Both the position numbers and the translations under genes were made by a program. Positions 1 through 5,598 of a stretch of 5,631 nucleotides of DNA are shown piece after piece (the stretch's first letter is position 1; each line of letters begins with the position of its first letter). The stretch lies in assembly GCA_963922235.1 (NCBI GenBank), contig CAWUIJ010000164.1:1-5631 (forward strand). Direction: 5' to 3'. A model generated the notes under the pieces. It saw only the letters and a list, made by a program, of their open reading frames with translations. It made no database searches and had not been told where the DNA came from. The DNA is from Parvularcula sp963922235. GTDB lineage: Bacteria; Pseudomonadota; Alphaproteobacteria; Caulobacterales; Parvularculaceae.

Positions 1-314
1 CTGATTAGCCCAAACGCCGAACAGATGAATGCAACGGTCGGCCCATTGCCCGCCAGCAAAACCGTCCTGCTATGTTGCCAAACCGCACCTACGTCCGACC
101 AGGTCGCCGCGTTATCCGATTTAAGCATCCGTTCGCAGATTTCGGCATAGGCCTTGGCCACGGCCACAACGAAGACTGTGCCAAACAGCAAAACCGCTCG
201 ACGGCCAGGGTCTTCGATCGGAGAATGCATGGCCATGAGCACTGCCATGACGGAGATCGAACCGTAGACGACGCCAAAAGCGGCTTCATCTATTTGACTG
301 ACTTGTGTCGTCAT
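1..314 (-). CDS. Small multi-pass membrane protein, C-terminus cut off by window edge
   Basis: I read this frame directly from the minus strand. It stays open from an ATG at 314 to the left edge, giving 104 residues and no stop. Hydrophobic stretches at about residues 13-29, 40-56 and 84-104 suggest at least three membrane segments. A charged loop (about 30-39, HSPIEDPGRR) separates the first two. The second segment runs into a KAYAEICERM sequence. This resembles uncharacterised bacterial membrane proteins with an AYAE-like motif, a resemblance recalled from memory and not searched. Function is unknown. The start lies inside the tail of the upstream CDGSH gene, whose stop is at 286-288, so the genes overlap by 29 bp. 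In-frame alternatives are an ATG at 332 and a GTG at 347, and no start has a strong ribosome binding site. The position suggests it is the seventh gene of the leftward operon. Confidence 0.72.
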   Translation of the reverse strand, partial: MTTQVSQIDEAAFGVVYGSISVMAVLMAMHSPIEDPGRRAVLLFGTVFVVAVAKAYAEICERMLKSDNAATWSDVGAVWQHSRTVLLAGNGPTVAFICSAFGLI

Positions 315-945
315 CAGACCACTTTGCGTCATAGTGAGAGCCGTCACAGAAAGGCTTATTCTTAGACAAACCGCAGCGGCAGAGCGAGTACTTGGTTCGG
401 CTGGCACCCGCTCCATTGAATTCGGCTTCAAGCAACACATTGGTTACGTGGTATGGACCATCCTTTTCGACCTCGATGGCGACGTTTCCAGTCGTCATAT
501 GTTGTGCGGGTTGTTCGCCGACCGAAACCCGCAAGGCACCTGATGGGCACGCGGCAATCACATCAAGAATACCCTCAAGCGTGCCGTTCTCCGGTTGAAT
601 CCAAGGCTTTTTGCTGGGGTTGAACACCGAGACTGCACGCGCTTGGCACTGGGCGGCATGTGTGCACAGGACCGGGGTGTAGCTGACCGTCACAGACACG
701 CCATTGACAGCGCCGGAGTAGTTAATTGGTGTATTGCGCAGGCGATTGTGGTCTGGTGCACTGGAAAAACCGACCTTCGCATGCGCGCCATCGCAAAACG
801 GTTTGTTTGCTGAGGCGCCGCACCTACAAAGCGCAACTTTGGGTTTGTCTGACAGATCGGCTTCGACAGAACCGGACAGGTTGGGAGGTGTTTCAACAAT
901 CAGTGGTCCATTCTCGGCCGGTGATATCTTGGGAATCTGTGTCAT
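286..945 (-). CDS. CDGSH iron-sulfur protein with central divergent 4Fe-4S domain
   Basis: A 219-residue protein with three predicted cluster sites. The first CDGSH (mitoNEET-type) motif is at residues 40-55: CRCGASANKPFCDGAH, ligands C40, C42, C51 and H55. The second is at 189-204: CRCGLSKNKPFCDGSH, ligands C189, C191, C200 and H204. The full C-x-C-x8-C-x3-H ligand set of the [2Fe-2S] family is present in both. Between them, C94-T-H-A-A-Q-C100, the PWI at 114-116 and C133-PSGAL match the divergent 4Fe-4S mono-cluster family (Fer4_19). There is no signal peptide, so the protein is probably cytoplasmic. CDGSH proteins are generally electron-transfer or redox-sensing proteins; the partner here is unknown. 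It follows the flavin reductase by 43 bp, and that gene is a natural electron donor candidate (inference). The start is well supported by AGGAG 6 nt upstream of the ATG. Domain identity is confident; role is not. Confidence 0.95.
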   Translation of the reverse strand: MTQIPKISPAENGPLIVETPPNLSGSVEADLSDKPKVALCRCGASANKPFCDGAHAKVGFSSAPDHNRLRNTPINYSGAVNGVSVTVSYTPVLCTHAAQCQARAVSVFNPSKKPWIQPENGTLEGILDVIAACPSGALRVSVGEQPAQHMTTGNVAIEVEKDGPYHVTNVLLEAEFNGAGASRTKYSLCRCGLSKNKPFCDGSHYDAKWSDDDTSQSNR

Positions 946-951
946 AGCTAG

Positions 952-956
952 CTCCT
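952..956 (-). promoter_or_regulatory. Ribosome binding site of the CDGSH gene
   Basis: On the minus strand the sequence is AGGAG followed by 6 nt (CTAGCT) and the ATG at 945. This is one of the two clear Shine-Dalgarno sequences in the operon and it fixes the start of the CDGSH gene. Confidence 0.8.
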
Positions 957-988
957 GCTTGAGTTGGCTCTTTGCGGGTTTTTGGGCG

Positions 989-1552
989 TCAATCCTGGTG
1001 CTGGATGTCTTTTCGAAGGAGTTGCGCCAGTACTTCGTCCAATGCGGCTAGATCATCCGCTTGAAAGAGGTCTTTGGTTTCCGGGTCCCAGGCTTCCGGC
1101 CACTTTCCAACTCTAAGAGTACCACGCAGGTCCGCTCCAAAATGGGGTGTAAGCGTCTTTTGACTTTCCAGCACATTTGCGCCCGCGCGACGACCAGGAG
1201 TTGCCGCCAGCATGACCAACGGCTTGCCCTGCCACAGCTTCATTTCAATCCAGCTCATCCAGCCAAAGATGTTTTTCCACGCTGAAGTAATAAACCCATT
1301 ATGTTCGGCGAAGGAGACTAGGATTGCGTCCGCCTCGCCAATTTTCGTGAAGAATGTCTGCGTCAGCTCTGGGATGCCACCGTCGCGTTCGCGATCGATG
1401 GAGTAGATCGGCATCTCAAAATCGTTGGGGCCCAACACCTCGAATTCGGCATTTTCCGCAATTCCCTCCTGCAGGCGAGAGATGGCAAAGTCGATGAGTG
1501 ACCGATTGATGGATTTTCGGCTGTTGGAAGCAGTGAAGGTGAGAATTTTCAT
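989..1552 (-). CDS. NADPH-dependent FMN reductase family flavoprotein
   Basis: A 187-residue protein with a flavodoxin-like fold of the FMN_red family. These enzymes use NAD(P)H to reduce FMN, quinones, azo compounds or other electrophiles in the cytoplasm. Visible elements in order are: an N-terminal strand leading to the phosphate-binding loop TASNSRKSINRSL (residues 7-19; family style GSxRxxSxNxxL); the second flavin loop at 80-100, SFAEHNG followed by KNIFGWMS (family style PEYN...LKNAIDW); and ATPGRRAGAN at 117-126, where the family has a glycine-rich GxxGG-type segment. Length is normal for the family. The usual PEYN is AEHN here, which could alter the substrate pocket. It lies 30 bp downstream of the PhlG-like gene and 43 bp upstream of the CDGSH gene. 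There is no convincing Shine-Dalgarno sequence before the ATG, so translation may depend on the upstream gene. The exact substrate cannot be told from sequence. Confidence 0.93.
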   Translation of the reverse strand: MKILTFTASNSRKSINRSLIDFAISRLQEGIAENAEFEVLGPNDFEMPIYSIDRERDGGIPELTQTFFTKIGEADAILVSFAEHNGFITSAWKNIFGWMSWIEMKLWQGKPLVMLAATPGRRAGANVLESQKTLTPHFGADLRGTLRVGKWPEAWDPETKDLFQADDLAALDEVLAQLLRKDIQHQD

Positions 1553-1582
1553 GGTGCGTGTTCGTCCACTTTAGGCTGTCAG

Positions 1583-2428
1583 TTAAAGGAATGAAGGTTT
1601 ATCAAACGCTTGGAATGCGTATGCGTCGTCTGCGGCAGCGAACCCTTTGACCCGGTCATCAAAGAGTGCCCGGTCATGGCCTTTCTGTAGGCCTTGCGGG
1701 GCGGGGTCCTGCTCCAGGCTGTAGGAAAGGTTTGAGAGGTCGTCCTTTTGTGCAAACAGTACCGGTAGAAAGTTCTCGAACGTGCCGACCTCAATCACGT
1801 TGTGTCGCTGCCATGCTTCAAAGAACTCTGGCCCGAACTCAGAAGACAATTGTTTGTTCAGGAAACGCGCGATTGGGTTGTTTGCGCTCGTGCCGATCAC
1901 AATCTCATAATGGTAATGCGCGCCGAGATGCACATCGCCATCGTAGGCGTCACGAAAATGGATCCTCAGCATCATGACGGATCCAAAGACAGGAAGTGTC
2001 TTACCCATGGCCCAGCCATCAGGCCCGACATAATGAACCTGTAGCGCTGCATCGACGGGATACTTCCAACCATGTTTGTCGTATTGCATCGCCTCGCGAA
2101 TGTGGATTTTGGTGCCGCGTTGCGGTGTCCCGTCGCTCGCCGTTTTTCCCTTTAGGGTGGCGCTTAGATGATCCCGCGGATGCCACAAAAGATAGCCGGG
2201 AACCTGACGGCCTTTGTAGCCGGGAGTGTCAGGAAGAACGACTGAAAGCCGAGTGAAATTCAGAAACCACCAGTGAATCATCTCGGCCCGTACCCCGCGC
2301 AGAAGCGCATGGTTCAGAACGACGCTGAACTGACCGTTGGGGCGTTTCTGAATATCAAAATACGCACTCTCATTTGGTTTCAGCGCCCAGCCGAAATCAC
2401 GGGGAGCAGGCATTTGGAATTTCGTCAT
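1583..2428 (-). CDS. PhlG/DAPG-hydrolase-like metalloenzyme
   Basis: A 281-residue protein resembling the 2,4-diacetylphloroglucinol hydrolase (PhlG) family. The characterised enzyme is a Zn-dependent hydrolase that cleaves a C-C bond between an acetyl group and a phenolic ring. Visible features are EMIHWWF (49-55), GYLLWHPRDH (78-87), HIREAMQ (109-115) and HYHYE (171-175). The metal set of PhlG is His, Glu, and a His-x3-Glu pair. H87, E112, H171 and E175 are the matching candidates here, and Y79 sits eight residues before H87, as a substrate-contacting Tyr does in PhlG. The stretch between E112 and H171 is clearly shorter than the equivalent in PhlG as I remember it, so the substrate probably differs. 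No signal peptide is present, so it is likely cytoplasmic. The ATG overlaps the stop of the cytochrome gene (ATGA), indicating translational coupling. Family assignment is from memory of motifs, not from a search. True phloroglucinol activity is not implied. Confidence 0.82.
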   Translation of the reverse strand: MTKFQMPAPRDFGWALKPNESAYFDIQKRPNGQFSVVLNHALLRGVRAEMIHWWFLNFTRLSVVLPDTPGYKGRQVPGYLLWHPRDHLSATLKGKTASDGTPQRGTKIHIREAMQYDKHGWKYPVDAALQVHYVGPDGWAMGKTLPVFGSVMMLRIHFRDAYDGDVHLGAHYHYEIVIGTSANNPIARFLNKQLSSEFGPEFFEAWQRHNVIEVGTFENFLPVLFAQKDDLSNLSYSLEQDPAPQGLQKGHDRALFDDRVKGFAAADDAYAFQAFDKPSFL

Positions 2429-2958
2429 GGCGCGCGCTTACCGAACCACATGCGCTTCAGCAGCCCGTCTTTCAGGATAGAATGGTGGTATATAGCTGCG
2501 GCAACATGAAGCGCGATCAATGCCGCAAGTAGCTTTGAGATAATCCCATGGGCCACGCGGGGGCCAAATGTTGCGAGTTCCGCCGGTAAGGCTACGGCTG
2601 CTCCACCGTACACAATCGGAAAAAGGCCTAGTCCAAGCGCCGTTGTCAAACCCGTCAGCACCATGCCCGCGATCAACAGATAGAACCCCCAATGTGTCCA
2701 GCGCCCGAGCCGATCAAGCAAATCGTAGCCCGTCTGGGCGTGGGGCGGATGGGTGCTGCGCAGACGGGTCAGGAGTCGCAAGATCAGCAGTACACCAATG
2801 GCCATGCCAACGGCCATATGACCGGCGAGGCCCTCAACTTTGTCAGGACTATCAGGCGGCATATTAGCAAGCAGAAGTCCACCGGCGGCTAGCGCCATAA
2901 GGATCATGAGCGCCATAAGCCAGTGAAGAGTAACGAGAAGCGGATGATACTTTTGCAT
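2425..2958 (-). CDS. Cytochrome b561 family protein (CybB-like)
   Basis: A 177-residue integral membrane cytochrome, normal length for the bacterial b561 family. These proteins bind two b hemes between four helices and pass electrons between the quinone pool and another partner; E. coli CybB oxidises superoxide. Four membrane segments are visible at about residues 8-31, 45-64, 89-112 and 136-158. Candidate heme ligands are H12 (TLHW), H47 (AGHMAVG), H89 (WTHWGFY) and H151 (ALHVAAAIYHH), with a further His at H137. H5, H158 and H159 also lie near helix ends. The C-terminal sequence LKDGLLKRMWFG is typical of the family. It is the third gene of the operon, 45 bp after the second exported protein, and overlaps the hydrolase gene by ATGA. 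Its neighbours suggest it could link the exported proteins to the respiratory chain (inference). The ATG has only a weak GGAC upstream. Confidence 0.95.
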   Translation of the reverse strand: MQKYHPLLVTLHWLMALMILMALAAGGLLLANMPPDSPDKVEGLAGHMAVGMAIGVLLILRLLTRLRSTHPPHAQTGYDLLDRLGRWTHWGFYLLIAGMVLTGLTTALGLGLFPIVYGGAAVALPAELATFGPRVAHGIISKLLAALIALHVAAAIYHHSILKDGLLKRMWFGKRAP

Positions 2959-3003
2959 GAGATTAAGTCCGTCGGTGTGGTGTCAGAGAAAGGAAAACAT
3001 TTA

Positions 3004-3807
3004 TTAAGAAGGCGCTGGCGACCAATCGAGTACGCTCGGCCATGAGGTCTCTGGCGTGCCGATGGGCTGATCGAACAGAACACCCGGCCGATTGCCGGCA
3101 AGATCCTCGAGCTTGGGGTCAATTGTTAACCTATAAGCCATGTTCCGCCATGGCGTGCGTGGTGTGAACAACCAGCCCGCCTCGCCCAGATCCAAGTCGA
3201 TGCGACCGGGCACTGGCGCTCCGTCGAGGGTAATTACGCGAAGCCTGTAGGCCAGCGAGAGATGATCGACGGGCCCATCGAACATGACTTTCAGCGGTGC
3301 ACGCGTCCCTACCTTGGGCATGGTCAGCTCCCATTGCGATGGCGATGGTGATGAGAGGTCTGCCTCGGCTGCTTCAAACGTCACGCGGTGAGACGTCGCC
3401 AGCTTGCACCCGCGCGCATCCCGCGCGGTATCTAAAACCTGCAGGTGATATGTTTCTCCAGACACCAGTGCACGTCCCAGAGCCAGGTTCGCTTGCAAGC
3501 CCGTCTTCACTCGACCCGGATCCAGCAAGAGAGTGAGGCGTGTTCGGTCCGCAGACCAAAGATCGTAGCGGTTCGGTAGAAACGCGCCTTCGACGACGCG
3601 GCCCTTATCATCCAGCAAGTCAATGGCTGGCAGTATGTCGTCCTGACCCATCGGACCAGAAAAGTAGATATAGAAGCGCAGAAGGTTTTCGGGCAGCGCG
3701 GTCCCGCTGGGATAGACGTCCGATACTGTGGTCTGAGCCTCTTTGCAGGCGCTGGTAGGACCCGCCGCCAAAGCGGCGGCGAGTCCGGCTATGAGGAACA
3801 GCCGCAT
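3004..3807 (-). CDS. Exported protein with two Ig-like repeats, function unknown
   Basis: A 267-residue protein beginning with an obvious signal peptide (MRLFLIAGLAAALAAGPTSA, residues 1-20). Cleavage would leave C21 at the new N-terminus, but the -3 residue is Thr, so this is a poor lipobox; a soluble periplasmic form is equally possible. The mature part holds two related segments, about 28-146 and 158-246. Each has a strand ending in SGPM (50-53) or DGPVD (177-181), a Trp-containing strand (around W84 and W212), and a closing YxLxV/I strand followed by an acidic D..G turn (120-133; 225-239, LEDLAGN). This matches bacterial Ig-like (Big_5 style) folds and resembles uncharacterised exported proteins I recall from Planctomycetes and others. 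The only two cysteines, C21 and C134, could form a disulfide. The gene ends with tandem TAA TAA stops. Its ATG overlaps the preceding stop by one base (TAATG), so it is coupled to the other exported protein. Confidence 0.85.
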   Translation of the reverse strand: MRLFLIAGLAAALAAGPTSACKEAQTTVSDVYPSGTALPENLLRFYIYFSGPMGQDDILPAIDLLDDKGRVVEGAFLPNRYDLWSADRTRLTLLLDPGRVKTGLQANLALGRALVSGETYHLQVLDTARDARGCKLATSHRVTFEAAEADLSSPSPSQWELTMPKVGTRAPLKVMFDGPVDHLSLAYRLRVITLDGAPVPGRIDLDLGEAGWLFTPRTPWRNMAYRLTIDPKLEDLAGNRPGVLFDQPIGTPETSWPSVLDWSPAPS

Positions 3808-5042
3808 TATTGCTCAATCAGCTCCGGAAAACCCTCTTCGGCCTTCAGAAGGTTGTGAAAGCCTTTAATGCCTTGGCCCATTTGGTTGTCGGCATAGACA
3901 TAGTCGGGGAAGTCATATTCAGAAATAAAGTCACTCAGCCGAAGGTAGACACCTTTGCGGATCGACACCAAATCCATCGCGCCAGTATCCAGGTTGCGCT
4001 TGAGCGCCAACAGGAATTGCGGGTCTTGATCCGCTGCCTGATAGACCCCGCTCATAGGTGTTTGGATCGTCTCAACGCCCGCTTCCATTCCCATGCTCAC
4101 CGGCTCTGCAAGTCCGGGCGCATTTGCGGCAGCCGCAACGGCTTCAAGCGGGATCAGATTGGCTTGAAGTTCGCGATTGACGACCATTACGAAGGGCGAG
4201 GCGTTTCCTTCCCGATCATAGACATCGAAAGACAGGACCTCGAGCGGCGTATTCCCATATCCAAGCTCAGCGATGGTATCGCCCGTGACATGGGCGCCGT
4301 CCGTCAGATTCGCAGTCGGCAGCGTCACTAGCGGTGTGCAGGTGTAAGCAGCAACAACCGTTTGCACACCATCCAGATCGACAATCTCCATCGCACGGAT
4401 TGGCGCGCGCGTTTCCATTTGGTCATGTACAGCGTGATAGATTTCGACGCTGGTGGACTGCGCGGCCTCACCGAACGGATAAGATATCTGGTTCAAGGTC
4501 GATGCAAATTCGCCGGTTGACAGACCCGAGACGAACAGCGTGCCGTCAACATAGTCCAAATCCGTGACGGTCAGCGATGCCAATGGAATGTCCCGCCAAA
4601 ACGTCACGCCATCGTCGGGAGCCGTCGCGAGTTCGGTGCTAGTAGATGGCATGACCGAGAGATCAAGCGGTGTGATCGTTCCATCGGGCGTGACCATGAC
4701 CAAAGCAGGTGTTCCCGCCGCACTGAGCGACACGAAGGCCGCCTGCGTAGCGGGATTCACGGCTAGATCGTTGAACGCGATCTCGGTCTCGGCGACGCCC
4801 AAGGTGTCTGCCAGCACTCTGCTGAAGCCTTCGAAAGTGTAGACGGCCGAGGCGGTCGCCGGCTCTGCCTCCGGCAGCGTGTAGGCGTGGATCTTCGCAC
4901 CTGCGCTATCGGCCACGAAGAGAGTTGTCGGATCGGCAAACTCCAGAACGGTTGCCGATTGTGGCACCTCGGCAAATGCGGTCTGCGCCGTGGCAAGCGC
5001 CGTCGCTCTGGCGAGATATGCGATAAGTTTCGACTTTGGCAT
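3807..5042 (-). CDS. Exported protein with propeller-like repeats, function unknown
   Basis: First gene of the operon, 411 residues. The start is set at the ATG at 5042 because GGAGGAAGG ends 4 nt upstream. An in-frame ATG at 5057 overlaps that Shine-Dalgarno sequence and would add MEEGA before the signal peptide. Residues 1-24 (MPKSKL through AFA) form a signal peptide with an AxA-type cleavage site, so the protein is probably periplasmic. The rest is rich in strand-turn-strand units that look like beta-propeller blades: about 31-55 (LFVADSAGAKIHAYTL), 90-128 (FNDLAVNP...), 159-190 (VTDLDYVDGTLFVSGLS), 215-242, 266-299 (VLSFDVYDREGN) and 339-364. There is a single cysteine, C235, in AAYTCTPLV, so no internal disulfide and no CxxCH heme site. 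No catalytic motif is recognised. I do not know this family. A ligand-binding or scaffold role next to the Ig-like protein is only a guess. Confidence 0.85.
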   Translation of the reverse strand: MPKSKLIAYLARATALATAQTAFAEVPQSATVLEFADPTTLFVADSAGAKIHAYTLPEAEPATASAVYTFEGFSRVLADTLGVAETEIAFNDLAVNPATQAAFVSLSAAGTPALVMVTPDGTITPLDLSVMPSTSTELATAPDDGVTFWRDIPLASLTVTDLDYVDGTLFVSGLSTGEFASTLNQISYPFGEAAQSTSVEIYHAVHDQMETRAPIRAMEIVDLDGVQTVVAAYTCTPLVTLPTANLTDGAHVTGDTIAELGYGNTPLEVLSFDVYDREGNASPFVMVVNRELQANLIPLEAVAAAANAPGLAEPVSMGMEAGVETIQTPMSGVYQAADQDPQFLLALKRNLDTGAMDLVSIRKGVYLRLSDFISEYDFPDYVYADNQMGQGIKGFHNLLKAEEGFPELIEQ

Positions 5043-5046
5043 TGCG

Positions 5047-5055
5047 CCTTCCTCC
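5047..5055 (-). promoter_or_regulatory. Strong ribosome binding site that decides the start at 5042
   Basis: On the minus strand GGAGGAAGG is followed by CGCA and the ATG at 5042. This is a near-ideal Shine-Dalgarno sequence. The alternative ATG at 5057 contributes its own G to this site and has no comparable signal upstream, so the longer 416-residue reading is unlikely. Confidence 0.85.
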
Positions 5056-5097
5056 ACGTTGCGAGGCGCCGTCCCGGAAGATCACTGTAGGTTTAGA

Positions 5098-5126
5098 TTG
5101 CCCGGAGAGAGACACTTCATTATGTT
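5098..5126 (+). promoter_or_regulatory. Candidate promoter of the MarR-family gene
   Basis: A -35-like TTGCCC (5098-5103, four of six) is separated by exactly 17 bp from a -10-like TATGTT (5121-5126, four of six). Transcription would start near 5133, inside the inverted repeat, giving a leader of about 25 nt before the ATG at 5158. The match is modest, but its geometry with the operator fits autorepression. Confidence 0.35.
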
Positions 5127-5147
5127 GATATTATCAACAAATGATAG
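5119..5147 (-). promoter_or_regulatory. Candidate promoter of the leftward operon
   Basis: On the minus strand a -10-like CATAAT (5124-5119, five of six matches to TATAAT) lies 17 bp from a poor -35-like CTATCA (5147-5142, three of six). The inverted repeat at 5123-5139 falls between and over these elements, where a bound repressor would block polymerase. The weak -35 makes this a tentative call. The leader before the ATG at 5042 would be about 70 nt. Confidence 0.35.
5123..5139. promoter_or_regulatory. Perfect inverted repeat, probable MarR operator
   Basis: TGTTGATA, a single T, then TATCAACA: a perfect 8-bp inverted repeat with a 1-bp centre. Symmetry stops at the flanking A/A pair (5122 and 5140). 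MarR-family dimers typically bind AT-rich palindromes of 16-20 bp in the region between a divergent pair, and TTGATA/TATCAA half-sites are common for the family. It sits 19 bp before the MarR ATG and overlaps candidate promoters in both directions. No second copy was noticed elsewhere in the intergenic region. That the adjacent MarR protein is the one that binds is an inference. Confidence 0.75.
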
Positions 5148-5157
5148 AACGTAGACC

Positions 5158-5598
5158 ATGTCAACTAAAAAAAGTGCGGCGCCAGATATCGAGGTTGGGC
5201 AGCTGGTCGATCGCTTTATGAGGCACATTCACGCCGACCTAGGTCGTAAAGCGCCAACCTTTGACCCAGAAAAAGTCGGCCCCGCTGGCGGTATGGTACT
5301 TATGGCGCTTGCTGATCATGAACCTGTAGCAATCCACGAGTTGGTACGGACTATTGCCCGAGACAAAGCGCAAGTAACCCGGCTTTTACAGTCGCTGGGC
5401 ACCAAGGGATTGATCGAAAAATCGCAATCACCCGTCGATGGCCGAGTATGCGTTTTGCAGTTGACCACCAAGGGTCAAGAGACGGTCACGCGGCTAAGGT
5501 ACGCGTTAGCTGAGACGATAGATGGCCTTCTCGAGCCGTTGAGCACACAGGAGCGAGACAATCTTAAGGTTCTTCTGAGGAAAGCGTTTGGGACTTAG
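5158..5598 (+). CDS. MarR-family transcriptional regulator
   Basis: A 146-residue protein of typical MarR length. It has an N-terminal dimerisation helix (about 11-30), a winged helix-turn-helix with the recognition region at 58-85 (AIHELVRTIARDKAQVTRLL, then GTKGLIEK), and a wing containing D94-G-R96, the conserved DxR of the family, followed by LTTKGQE (102-108). The C-terminal helices (about 109-145) complete the dimer interface. The only cysteine is C98 in the wing. It is not in the N-terminal position used by OhrR-type peroxide sensors, so sensing of a small ligand, often a phenolic compound in this family, is more likely than thiol oxidation. It is transcribed away from the operon across a 115-bp gap holding a perfect palindrome and probably represses both units. 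The ATG has no strong Shine-Dalgarno sequence upstream, which fits low expression of a regulator. Confidence 0.95.
   Translation: MSTKKSAAPDIEVGQLVDRFMRHIHADLGRKAPTFDPEKVGPAGGMVLMALADHEPVAIHELVRTIARDKAQVTRLLQSLGTKGLIEKSQSPVDGRVCVLQLTTKGQETVTRLRYALAETIDGLLEPLSTQERDNLKVLLRKAFGT

Noticed and set aside
72..365. 97-residue plus-strand open frame at the left edge
   Set aside because: It overlaps the membrane-protein frame on the other strand and is rich in His, Arg and Asp without any domain; it is best explained as a shadow.
968..986. Repeated G/T runs (GCGGG and TTTTT then GGGCG) between the flavin reductase and CDGSH genes, as a possible terminator
   Set aside because: The G-rich runs are direct, not inverted, so no hairpin forms; the gap looks like an ordinary spacer within an operon.
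3810..4331. 173-residue plus-strand open frame opposite the propeller-like gene
   Set aside because: It is wholly antisense to a gene with signal peptide, strong ribosome binding site and coupled neighbour. Its residues look like a reverse reading of a high-GC gene, with many Arg, His and Gln and no recognisable domain.
5043..5057. Longer start (ATG at 5057) for the propeller-like gene
   Set aside because: The ATG lies at the edge of the GGAGGAAGG ribosome binding site for the ATG at 5042 and would put MEEGA in front of a normal signal peptide.
5141..5157. ATG at 5141 as an earlier start for the MarR gene
   Set aside because: It is 17 nt before the called ATG and so out of frame with the MarR reading frame.
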